Of a stretch of 64,000 nt of DNA, positions 54,001 to 61,961 are shown piece after piece. Within the stretch, counting starts at the first letter, position 1, and the number at the start of each line of letters is the position of its first letter. A model generated the notes under the pieces. That model ran no database searches. It was not told where the DNA came from and worked only from the letters and a program-made list of their open reading frames with translations. Source of the stretch: Aestuariispira insulae (GTDB taxonomy: Bacteria > Pseudomonadota > Alphaproteobacteria > UBA8366 > Aestuariispiraceae); contig NZ_QRDW01000003.1 in the NCBI RefSeq assembly GCF_003385955.1, positions 366,153 through 430,152 of the forward strand, written 5' to 3'. Made by a program: the position numbers and the translations under genes.

Positions 54001-57000
54001 CCGCCGGTCAGCTCCATACCAGAGGGCATGGCCAGCGAACCATACTGGCCTTCCGCGAAGTCGCTGGCCACCAGCCCGCTTCCCACACGGCCCTCGCCCA
54101 CAAGGCTTTCCGCCGTCACCACGGTTTCCCAATAGCTCTGACCGCTCAGGCTGTGTTCCAACCAGACCTGGGAATAGGTATCTGCACCGGGTATGCCGCT
54201 CCCTGTATAACTGAGATTTCCGTCGGACAGGCTGCCGTTACCGCCAAAGCGGGCAATGGTTTCATCCAAGCTGCCATAGACCTTGCCAAGCAGCTCACCG
54301 ATGGCGATTTCCACCGTTGCATCCCTGGAATAGCCATGGCTGTCCGTCACCCGGTAGGTGAAACTGTCGTTGCCCTCGAATCCGGCCGGATCGTAAGTAT
54401 AGGTTCCGTCCGCGTTCACGATGACCGAGCCGTTGGCTGGACCGTCGACCAGCTTGAATGTCAGGCTGTCGTCTGCATCGGCGTCTGTTCCGTGCAGGAT
54501 ATGGCTGACTACCTCCGCTTCCGGGAGGACAATCCGGCCGCCCAGCGCCTTCGGCCCTCTGTTGGCTGGATCGAGGATTTCATCCCCGTCGGCGAAGCGC
54601 AGGGTCTCCACATTGCTGACGGTGTCGGTGCCGTCGTCGCCACCAGCGGCCGCATCCAGGTCGCGCACATTGATCGTGCCGTCGCCATTATCCTCGATCA
54701 CATAATCGGCGCGGATGCCGTTGAAGATGGCGATATCCTCGCCGTCGCCGCCGTCGATGATGTCGTCGCCGACATTGCCGGTGAGGGTGTCATTTCCAGA
54801 GCCGCCATCCAGGCTGGTGCCGTCGGCCAGGTAATTGACTGGCGCGGTGTGCTGGAAGGCCTCCTGGCCGAAATTCAGCTTGGCATATTCAGGATGCGAT
54901 CCGGCCGTCGTACCGAACATGGCATACCAGTCATCATCCGCAACCGCCGTGCCACCGGTCCCGGCATGGGGGTCACCATTCTGCCAGACGCCATTTTTGG
55001 CAAACCAGACCAGTCCTTCATCCGGGGAGAAGGCAACGGAGATTACATCGTTATTGTCATAGCTTTCGAAATTGGCCAGCACGGCCGCGCCGACCCGCAG
55101 TTCACCAGAACTGTGATAAACCACAGCATTGGTGGCGGAGTCGGAACTGCTGGAGGATTCGGTGTTATAATCTCTGTTGGCGATGCCGGTCATCTTATAG
55201 GGTTGGTTCCCCCCTGTATGGGTAACCTCCCAATACCAGAGGCGGCCTTTTCCCAGTACAGAGTTGGAAATGATCCTGTCATCGGATCCAGTCCGGACTG
55301 TCAGATAATCTGCCCCAAGATCGATATCCTCCCCATTTTCCGGTGTCTTCCAGGTCAGTTCCGGCTGAATATCCCTGGCAGAGAGCTGGTCATCCCCGGC
55401 GCCGCCATTGACATCGCCAAAGGCGTAATCGCTGATGATCACATCATTGCCGTCCGTACCGGAAAAGTCGGACTGATTCAAATTGAACTCACCGCTCAAG
55501 GGCTGGTATTCAAGGCCCGGATCATACCAGAAGCCGGTTTGCCCGTCATTGGTATTCGCGCCGAAATTGGCCCGGATATCAGACCCGGTCTTATAGGTTC
55601 CATAGTCGGCTGTCAGGCCATCCGATGCGACCGAATAGTTATCATCAAAATCCGTAAGATTCGCGACAAGACTGCCATTGCGGTAAAACTCCACATTCCC
55701 GGTTTCGGCATCATATGCCATCCCGACGCGATCATTGCTGGTATAAGCCAGATTCGGTATTTCCAGCGAGTCATTCAATTCAACCGCATTGGTCGTTTCG
55801 GCGTCAATGAACGTGATCCGGCCATCATTCACCCAGACGGCTTGGCTCAGGTTCGATGTGCTGCCCTCCATGGAACGGAAACCAAAGAAAACCGTACCAT
55901 TGATAGTGATCGGCTCCATCTCGATATAGGTTTTCCCAGTGGTCGGCACTTCAGTGCCGGACTGATACCAGACCGTGGTGTCATTGGTTGAGATAACCCG
56001 AGTGCCATTCTCACTGAGTGTCGCGGTTCCACCGCCCACATTATTGACCAATTTTGCGAAATCATCCGAATTCTCAGGTTCCCTGCCACCATCATAGGAT
56101 TCGATCTCCATCACCGCATCCGACGAATAGCCATGGCTGTCGGTCACCCGGTAGGTGAAGCTGTCGGTGCCGGTGAAGCCTGCTGGATCATAGCTATATG
56201 TGCCGTCCGCATTGACGGTGACGGTTCCATTGGCCGGGCCTTCGATCAGCTCGAAGGTCAGGCTGTCGCCCGCATCCACGTCGGTGCCGTGCAGGATATG
56301 GCTGACCGCTTCCGCTTCCGGCAGCACAATTTTGCCACCCAGCGCCTCCGGCCCGCTGTTGGCTGGATCGATAACGGCATCCCCATCGGCAAAGCGCAGG
56401 GTCTCCACATTGCTGACGGTATCAGTGCCGTCGTCGCCACCAGCGACCGCATCCAGGTCGCGCACTGTGAGGGTGCCGTCGCCATTATCCTCTATCACAT
56501 AGTCGGTGCGGTTGCCATTGAAGACGGCAATATCGTCGCCGTCGCCGCCGTCGATGATGTCGTCGCCGACATTGCCGGTGAGCAGGTCATCGCCACCGCT
56601 GCCGTCGATGGTATCCCCACCGGAATCACCGATCAGCACATCATTGCCGTCGGTGCCATCCAGTTTTTCACCGGAACCGCTGAACACCCGCTGCTGGATG
56701 GTGCGTCCGCTGCCATCCTCGCCGGCGCCGCTCCACCAGGTCACTACATAGCCGCCGTCCCTCAGGGCGGCGACCTGGGCATTCTGGTCATCCGATACCT
56801 GGCTGTCCGCATTCACCAGGATCTCGTCGGTCTGGGCATTGCCATCCGCATCATAGCGACGCAGATAGACATCCCTGCCGTTCGAGGACCCGTTCTGGTC
56901 ATTGGACTGCCAGACAATGACAAAGCCACCATCGGTCAATGCCGTAACGGCGGGCATGTCCTGATACTTTGTTTCATGCTGATTGACCTGGAACTCCCCG

Positions 57001-60000
57001 CCGACCTTATTGCCATCGGCGTCGAATACCTGGGCGAAGACACCCCGGCCGTCCGCATCCTGACCGGCGCTCCACCAGGTCACCACATAGCTGCCATTGG
57101 CAAGACCGGTCACCTGGGGATCCTGGTCATCGGAGGGCAGATCCGTATTCACCAGGGTCTCGTCACCGACCTTATTGCCGTCGGCATCATAACGCTGCAG
57201 ATAGACATCCTTGGCATTTGAGGACCCGTTCTGGTCATTGGACTGCCAGACAACCACAAAACCACCGTCGGACAAGGCGGTGATATCCGGCATGTCCTGG
57301 GCGTAGGTTTCATAGCTGTTGACCAGGAATTCCCCGCCGGTTTTGATCCCATCCGCATTAAACATCTGGGCATAGACACCCCGGCTGTCCGCATCCTGAT
57401 AGGCGCTCCACCAGGTCACCACATAGCCGCCATTGGCCAGGCCGGTCACCCGTGGTTCCTGGTCATCGGAAGCCAGATCCGTATTCACCAGGGTCTCACC
57501 ATCGACCTTATTGCCGTCGGCATCATAACGCTGCAGATAGACATCCTTGGCATTCGGCGAGCCGTTCTGGTCGTTGGACTGCCAGACGATCACATAGCCG
57601 CCATCCGTCAGCCCCGCCGCATCCGGCAGGTCCTGGCTGAAGGAGGTGAAGGTGTTGACCTGGAACTCGGAACCGACCTTGTGGCCGTCAAAGCCATACC
57701 GCTGGGCATAGATCCCTTCCGCGCTGCCGTCCTGGCCATCGGAACTCCAGGTGACAACCCAGCCGCCATCCTCCAGCGAGGCGATGGCCGGATCGCTCTG
57801 GAAATCAGTGCCGTAACTGTTCACGATCTCCTCGGCACCGCCGCTGTCCGGTGCGGCGTCACCTATTTCAATCTGCATCACCGCCTGGGTGACAACTCCG
57901 TCACTGTCCTCCACCCGGTAGGTGAAGTTGTCGGTGCCGGTGAAGCCTGCCGGATGATAGGTATATGTGCCATCCGCATTGACCGTCACGGACCCGTTGG
58001 CCGGGCCGGAGACCAGGCTGAATGTCACCGCGCCATCCACATCCGCGCCATGCAGGATATGGCTGACGGTTTCCGGCGCGGGCATCACAATCCGCCCGCC
58101 AAGCGCTTCCGGGTCGCCGTCATTCACCGAGACCAGATTCACATTCAGGCTGGCAATCTCACTGTCGTCAGTCCCGTCATTGACCTGGTAGCTGATCACA
58201 CGCGCGGTCACGTCCGGCGCTTCGGAGGTATTTTCATAAGCGATGCTGCGGAGCAGATCCTGATAGTCCGCAAGCGGGGCTTCGCCGCTGAAGGTGAGCA
58301 CGCCGGTTGCCGCGTCAAAATCCGCCGACACACCGGACGGCAGGCTGCCATGGGTGAGGATATCCTCGCCCGCAACATAACCGCCGATGCTCACCGTTGC
58401 CGAAAACAGGCTCGTGCTGTCCACATCTGTGACTGTGAGGTCCGCATCCAGCAGCAGCGGCGCATCCCCTTCCGTGAAGGTAACATCGGGACCCACATCC
58501 CCGATTACCGGCGCATCATTCACCGGCGTTACATTGATCACCGCTGTCGCGCTGTCACTCAGGCTGCCATCACTGATGGTGAAGGAGAAGGTGACGTCGG
58601 CATCACTGAGATCCGTCGCCGGGGTGAAGATCCAATCGTCACCGGAGGCGACAATTGTGCCCAAAGCCGGGTTCACGGTCACAGCCGTGACGGTCAGGTC
58701 ATCGCCATCTACATCTGTGCTGTTGGCCAGCAGCTGGGCCGCGGTGATTGTGAGCGCCGTGTCTTCAGGCGTTTCGCCCAAATCCACATCACCCGCCATT
58801 GGTGCGTCATTGACCGCCGTCACCGTGATCGTGCCGGTTGCCGCCGTGGTCACCGTGCCGTCGGAAACGGCATAGCTCAGATCCATCGTGCCGTTGAAAT
58901 CAGCATCCGGCTCAAAGGTCCAGGTGTCGTCCCCATTGTCGGTCACCGTGCCGTTACTGGCGGTAACCGGGCCAACGACCGACAGGTCATCCCCATCCAC
59001 ATCCGAGGCATTGGCCAGAAGCTGGGCCTCGGTCAGGGTGATCGCTGTATCCTCCGCCGTCACATGGCTGACCGGACCGCTCACCACCGGCGCGTCATTG
59101 CTGCCGGTGATGGTGATCGTCAATGTGGTTTGCGCGGTGCCGCCATTGCCATCGTCAATGGTGTAGGTGAAACTGTCGGTGAGGCTTTCGCCCACGCCGA
59201 GCGACTGCACCAGGCTGTTTGCATTGTCCAGGGTATAGTGATAATCGCCGCCGCTCTGGATCACCACAGACCCGAAACTGCCTGCCGTTGCAACGCCTAC
59301 ATTGCCTGTGGCGCCGTTGACCTGGGAGACAGCGAGGCTGTCGCCGTCCACATCATCGTCATTGGTCAGCACATTGCCGGAAACCGGATTCAGTGCCCCG
59401 TCTTCAACAATGCTGTTGGCATCCGCCGCCGCAACCGGCCCGTCATTGGAACCGTTGATGGTGATGGTCAGGGTGGTCTGGTCGGTGCCGCCATTCCCGT
59501 CATCGACGGTGTAGGTGAAACTGTCGGTGAGGCTTTCGCCCACGCCCAGCGACTGTACCAGGGCATTGCCATTATCCAGGGTGTAGGCGTAACTGCCGTC
59601 GGCCAGAAGCAGCAGGCTGCCGAAGTTGCCGGAAACCGTATTGCCCACATTGCCCGCAGCCCCACTGACCTGGGAGACGCTGAGGCTGTCGCCATCCACG
59701 TCGCTGTCATTGGTCAGCACGTTGCCGGTCACCGGGTTCGGCGCGCTGTCCTCGGTCACACTGTTGCTGTCCGCCACCGCAACCGGACCGTCATTGGAAC
59801 CGTTGATGGTGACGGTCAGGGTTGCCTGATCGCTGCCGCCATTGCCGTCATCGATGGTGTAAGTGAAGGCTTCCGTCAGGCTTTCGCCCACGCCCAATGC
59901 CTGAACCAGGCTGTTGCTGTTATCCAGGGTATAGGCGTAACTGCCATCGGAGAGCAGCAGCAGGCTGCCATAGCTGCCGGTGAGGCTGGTGCCCACATTG

Positions 60001-60713
60001 CCGGCATCGCCGTTGACCTGCGAGACATTGAAGCTGTCACCGTCCGCGTCACTGTCATTGACCAGCACATTGCCGGTGACCGGGTTGGGGGCGGTATCCT
60101 CGGTGATCCCGTCCGCGTCATCCGCGGCCACCGGCGCGGTATTGGGATTTGTGGAAATCGGGCCGTCGTCGAACAGAAGATATTCCACATTAGTGAGGAG
60201 ATCGGTGCCGTCCGTGCCGCTGACCGTGGTCACGCCCGCATCGGTGGTGATGGTGTAATCCGTGCTGTTGCCACTGAAAACGGCCGTGTCGGTACCGGCA
60301 CCGCCATCGATGGTGTCGTTGCCGGCACCCCCGGTGATCACATTGTCGCCGGCATCCCCGGTGAGGATGTCATCGAAATCCGAACCCGTCAGGTTCTCGA
60401 TGCCCGTATAGCTGTCGCCCGCCGCATCGCCCGTGTTGCCGGAGGCATCGGCAAGATTGGCCGTGACACCGGCACCGGCATCCTCATAGCTGGCGGTATC
60501 CGACCCCAGGCCGCCGGTCAGCACATCCGCCCCAGCCCCGCCGATCAGAAGATCATCATCGGCACCGCCATCCAGATTATCATCACCGGCGCCCCCCATC
60601 AGCGTGTCATTGCCCGAATCTCCGGTGATGGTGTCATTCCCGGCGAACCCCTGGATCACGTCATGGCCGGTGCCGCCGTCGATCACATCATGCAGCGAGC
60701 CGCCGTTGATCAC
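51039..60713 (-). CDS. Giant RTX adhesin-like protein, main part
   Basis: 3,224 residues from a GTG that is probably only the first available start after a frameshift; the true gene begins at 61179. Domains in order: RTX nonapeptide repeats (GGxGxDxhx) to ~60150; three VCBS repeats of ~345 bases (60140-59100); cadherin/tandem-95-like repeats with NDAP linkers (59100-58110); tryptophan-rich propeller-like repeats YVVTWWS/GGFVIVWQSNDQNGS (57850-56680); more RTX; four SPRY-like domains (56080-53090); two LamG-like domains (52990-51480); and a C-terminal RTX/secretion module (51475-51039) ending TLVASKWS. There is no signal peptide; type I secretion is expected. The module PEALGG-IV-P-E-VSHILHG recurs three times. 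Confidence 0.88.
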   Translation of the reverse strand: MINGGSLHDVIDGGTGHDVIQGFAGNDTITGDSGNDTLMGGAGDDNLDGGADDDLLIGGAGADVLTGGLGSDTASYEDAGAGVTANLADASGNTGDAAGDSYTGIENLTGSDFDDILTGDAGDNVITGGAGNDTIDGGAGTDTAVFSGNSTDYTITTDAGVTTVSGTDGTDLLTNVEYLLFDDGPISTNPNTAPVAADDADGITEDTAPNPVTGNVLVNDSDADGDSFNVSQVNGDAGNVGTSLTGSYGSLLLLSDGSYAYTLDNSNSLVQALGVGESLTEAFTYTIDDGNGGSDQATLTVTINGSNDGPVAVADSNSVTEDSAPNPVTGNVLTNDSDVDGDSLSVSQVSGAAGNVGNTVSGNFGSLLLLADGSYAYTLDNGNALVQSLGVGESLTDSFTYTVDDGNGGTDQTTLTITINGSNDGPVAAADANSIVEDGALNPVSGNVLTNDDDVDGDSLAVSQVNGATGNVGVATAGSFGSVVIQSGGDYHYTLDNANSLVQSLGVGESLTDSFTYTIDDGNGGTAQTTLTITITGSNDAPVVSGPVSHVTAEDTAITLTEAQLLANASDVDGDDLSVVGPVTASNGTVTDNGDDTWTFEPDADFNGTMDLSYAVSDGTVTTAATGTITVTAVNDAPMAGDVDLGETPEDTALTITAAQLLANSTDVDGDDLTVTAVTVNPALGTIVASGDDWIFTPATDLSDADVTFSFTISDGSLSDSATAVINVTPVNDAPVIGDVGPDVTFTEGDAPLLLDADLTVTDVDSTSLFSATVSIGGYVAGEDILTHGSLPSGVSADFDAATGVLTFSGEAPLADYQDLLRSIAYENTSEAPDVTARVISYQVNDGTDDSEIASLNVNLVSVNDGDPEALGGRIVMPAPETVSHILHGADVDGAVTFSLVSGPANGSVTVNADGTYTYHPAGFTGTDNFTYRVEDSDGVVTQAVMQIEIGDAAPDSGGAEEIVNSYGTDFQSDPAIASLEDGGWVVTWSSDGQDGSAEGIYAQRYGFDGHKVGSEFQVNTFTSFSQDLPDAAGLTDGGYVIVWQSNDQNGSPNAKDVYLQRYDADGNKVDGETLVNTDLASDDQEPRVTGLANGGYVVTWWSAYQDADSRGVYAQMFNADGIKTGGEFLVNSYETYAQDMPDITALSDGGFVVVWQSNDQNGSSNAKDVYLQRYDADGNKVGDETLVNTDLPSDDQDPQVTGLANGSYVVTWWSAGQDADGRGVFAQVFDADGNKVGGEFQVNQHETKYQDMPAVTALTDGGFVIVWQSNDQNGSSNGRDVYLRRYDADGNAQTDEILVNADSQVSDDQNAQVAALRDGGYVVTWWSGAGEDGSGRTIQQRVFSGSGEKLDGTDGNDVLIGDSGGDTIDGSGGDDLLTGNVGDDIIDGGDGDDIAVFNGNRTDYVIEDNGDGTLTVRDLDAVAGGDDGTDTVSNVETLRFADGDAVIDPANSGPEALGGKIVLPEAEAVSHILHGTDVDAGDSLTFELIEGPANGTVTVNADGTYSYDPAGFTGTDSFTYRVTDSHGYSSDAVMEIESYDGGREPENSDDFAKLVNNVGGGTATLSENGTRVISTNDTTVWYQSGTEVPTTGKTYIEMEPITINGTVFFGFRSMEGSTSNLSQAVWVNDGRITFIDAETTNAVELNDSLEIPNLAYTSNDRVGMAYDAETGNVEFYRNGSLVANLTDFDDNYSVASDGLTADYGTYKTGSDIRANFGANTNDGQTGFWYDPGLEYQPLSGEFNLNQSDFSGTDGNDVIISDYAFGDVNGGAGDDQLSARDIQPELTWKTPENGEDIDLGADYLTVRTGSDDRIISNSVLGKGRLWYWEVTHTGGNQPYKMTGIANRDYNTESSSSSDSATNAVVYHSSGELRVGAAVLANFESYDNNDVISVAFSPDEGLVWFAKNGVWQNGDPHAGTGGTAVADDDWYAMFGTTAGSHPEYAKLNFGQEAFQHTAPVNYLADGTSLDGGSGNDTLTGNVGDDIIDGGDGEDIAIFNGIRADYVIEDNGDGTINVRDLDAAAGGDDGTDTVSNVETLRFADGDEILDPANRGPKALGGRIVLPEAEVVSHILHGTDADADDSLTFKLVDGPANGSVIVNADGTYTYDPAGFEGNDSFTYRVTDSHGYSRDATVEIAIGELLGKVYGSLDETIARFGGNGSLSDGNLSYTGSGIPGADTYSQVWLEHSLSGQSYWETVVTAESLVGEGRVGSGLVASDFAEGQYGSLAMPSGMELTGGHVGIRDDGLYVNDSLVYARDTLNDPTVWQAGARCQYAFDAKTGALRFGVNGSWWNGGEAVATLDSSLEWFPAVYAQSSSDRIELVIREDDWQGTDIPAGYDEVHSTKLYANLDENIARYGGYGSLSNEDLTYTGSGADGAATYSQVWLEQRLSGLTYWETEIEGESAAGRVGSGLVASDFTEGQYGSLAMPFAGLELTGGHVGVRSDGLYVNDTLVYAIQAGDASPFGTGTIHRFAYDADSGELRFGVGDDWWNSADAVATLDTRLDWFPALYAQSANDSITLDLQETTWNYSPLAGYEELSITSPMGILAGTDGNDVLVGDDGVQVIDGGAGDDRLRNGSGIFDAVYRGGASLSDTSGYLERAASADGNRQTWTFAAWVKPSLDETFTYLFGVEGGSTNSDLFSIKYRKDLNQLDIDGFNTLAQVNLGTGANRDPLVANEWVHLTVTVDLTASDPAEQLKIAFDGAEQTVQLNDPYWPGEGGELAVNMGGRDHVLGIDPYGTSPSGDVVLADVHLVDGTALDSGSFGEMADGSWDGRDYDGEHGGNGFHLAFDGSGELTSDSAGNGGFTEQGSVFRDQGVLDRDAAATTLIGGDGDDILIAADGVQKPWLKNGVVLDGDANYLSRTSNVAGDRSIFTLSTWASMARDSQFTYLYGVEGTDNSSLFSVKYRKDLNQLDIGGFNTFAYVDIDLPADEWFHLVLSVNTGATEQADQIRIYIDGVQQTVNFNASWPVAGGELGVNKDNSKTVIGVDPYGSDTSGSVTEANIELVDGQALDADSFGAMVDGEWIAKEFAGEYGNNGFNLEFADDGSIISDSSGTGNDFTINGTLELEPDTDVWKVEGSEVKLVGDTGNDTLTGGSGADIYLISEGSGQDLITNADASDKVLFGAGITEDEVWFARQGDDLVVRQLGSTDKVTVADWYDAATPQQVGSLELADGQILSAANVQSLVDAMSAFTVADIEAGTVDTDPDYTTEFQTLVASKWS
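56680..57850 (-). repeat. In-gene WxxxDQNGS repeats (propeller-like)
   Basis: Three ~330-base copies in tandem, plus flanking partial copies, encode alternating GGYVVTWWSAxQDADxRG and GGFVxVWQSNDQNGSxN motifs within the giant RTX gene. They may form a beta-propeller; this is inference from strand spacing. Confidence 0.7.
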
Positions 60714-60777
60714 ATCATCGCCGCCCTCGCCGTAGATCTGGTCGAGGCCGGAATTGCCCTCAATGGTGTCATTGCCG

Positions 60778-61179
60778 TCACCGCCGTGGTATCACATCAT
60801 CATTGGCGCCGCCGATGATGGTGTCGTTGCCATCGCCGCCATCCAGATAGTCGTCACCGGCATTGCCGGTGATGGTATCGTCCCCGGCACCGCCGTAAAT
60901 GGTATCGGAAGCCGAGCCGCCGCTGATCTCATCATTGCCCGCCCCGCCGTCGATGGTGTCGTTGCCGCCATTGCCGTCGATCACATCATCATCGTCGCCG
61001 CCGTCGATCACGTCATTGCCGGAACCGCCGTCGATGGTATCCATCCCGGCGCCGCCCTCGATCACATCGTCGCCGCCCTGTCCCTTGAGCACATCATTGC
61101 CGCCCAGCCCCTGGATCAGGTCATTGCCCGAACCGCCGGTAATGGTGTCGTCGCCTTCGGATCCTGTAAAAGTGCTCAT
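60778..61179 (-). CDS. N-terminal part of the giant RTX protein, cut by a frameshift
   Basis: 133 residues from ATG 61179 with GGGAGAAA upstream: [20 protein letters not shown], then continuous GGxGxDxIxGGxGxD RTX repeats to residue 130, where the frame ends DDVIPRR-stop. The next frame resumes the same repeat at once as [11 protein letters not shown]. One base too many around 60784-60792 (CCA-CGG instead of CA-CGG in the coding sense) explains the break. The joined protein would have about 3,380 residues. Without repair this short piece would be a useless RTX fragment. Confidence 0.8.
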   Translation of the reverse strand: MSTFTGSEGDDTITGGSGNDLIQGLGGNDVLKGQGGDDVIEGGAGMDTIDGGSGNDVIDGGDDDDVIDGNGGNDTIDGGAGNDEISGGSASDTIYGGAGDDTITGNAGDDYLDGGDGNDTIIGGANDDVIPRR

Positions 61180-61646
61180 TGGTCATTTCTCCCGCGTGAC
61201 AGATCAAAAACAGCCCGGACGGCCCGGCCAGACCGGGTTCCGGAAGGGATTGAGGGAGAAGAATGGGAATGGAAACAAGGCGGATTCCGGACGATAATGC
61301 GCCCAAATCAGGAATTGATATCCGCCCAATAAACTTCTAGATGAGTTTGCTTCCTGCCCCTGAAATCACCCCCACAGGAACGGCCCGCACATGGCCATTC
61401 GCAGCCTTATGAATCGCAGTCTAATGGCACCGCTTTCTTGAAGGCAACTATTAATAATTGAATTTTAAAGGAAATTTTTGGTAAGGCAGAACATTAAGGC
61501 GTGTTGAGATGTCGGTAACTATTGGATGCGGTCCTGTCGGCATTGATGGAATTATTTATCGAAGTCGGCGGTTCTGAAATGTGGTGGGAAACAGCGGCTA
61601 GGCTGGAAGAAATCGCATAATTCTCTGACTAATCCACGAAATGAAA

Positions 61647-61670
61647 ACGGGCCCGCATTGGAGGGCCCGT
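61647..61670. terminator. Bidirectional-looking stem-loop
   Basis: ACGGGCCC (61647-61654) pairs with GGGCCCGT (61663-61670). AAAA precedes it and TTCGCATTTTAT follows, so either strand could be terminated. Confidence 0.65.
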
Positions 61671-61690
61671 TCGCATTTTATGAGTCAAGT

Positions 61691-61745
61691 TTCTCAGGTT
61701 ATGAGTCACTTAACAACAAATGTTAAGTGACTCATAACCTGAGAA
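61691..61745. repeat. Perfect 25-bp inverted repeat, 5-base loop
   Basis: Arms 61691-61715 and 61721-61745 are exact complements (core TGAGTCACTTAACA / TGTTAAGTGACTCA), loop ACAAA. Only the right arm is present in the duplicated copy at 50806. No T-run is associated. Confidence 0.88.
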
Positions 61746-61860
61746 TTCAATCTTCCAAAACCCGCAGAATTCCGCGACCCCGTGACACATAAAGTGCGAA
61801 CGGAATGACGCATAACGTGCGAATTATTACGTGTGTCATTTAAGTTATTGAAATAAAACA
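61722..61860. repeat. Duplicated intergenic segment, copy B
   Basis: Matches copy A at 50806-50930 through GTTAAGTGACTCATAAC, GAGAATTCAAT, GGAATGACGCATAAC and GCGAATTATTA, with the inverted ATGACGCA/TGTGTCAT pair (61805-61812, 61832-61839). It lies just past the second RTX gene, as copy A does past the first. Confidence 0.8.
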
Positions 61861-61916
61861 ATAAAATATCACCACAATCTTTGGGCTGCCTTCGTATCTG
61901 CCAGGGGCTTGAAGAG

Positions 61917-61945
61917 CGGCCCCGCCTTGAAGAAAGGCGGGGCCG
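61917..61945 (-). terminator. Terminator of the second RTX gene
   Basis: A 12-bp perfect stem CGGCCCCGCCTT/AAGGCGGGGCCG with a five-base loop, 16 bases past the stop; same design as the terminator at 50995-51021. Confidence 0.88.
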
Positions 61946-61961
61946 GTTGTTCAAAGGACAT

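Larger units (their letters stand above)
61180..61961. promoter_or_regulatory. 782-base spacer between the two RTX genes
   Basis: No gene is supported. It holds the upstream region of the giant RTX gene (AT-rich around 61440-61490), a stem-loop at 61647-61670, a 25-bp inverted repeat at 61691-61745, duplicated segment B at 61722-61860 and the terminator of the second RTX gene. Confidence 0.7.

Noticed and set aside
57681..60818. 1,045-residue open frame on the plus strand, and a similar one at 53895-55991
   Set aside because: Antisense to the repetitive RTX gene; repeated GC-rich codons keep the opposite frame open. Composition is unnatural (many H, I, G repeats) and no domain is visible.
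60140..61179. Dense short repeats resembling a CRISPR-like array
   Set aside because: The repeats are in-frame 9-residue RTX units (27 bases) without unique spacers or cas genes.
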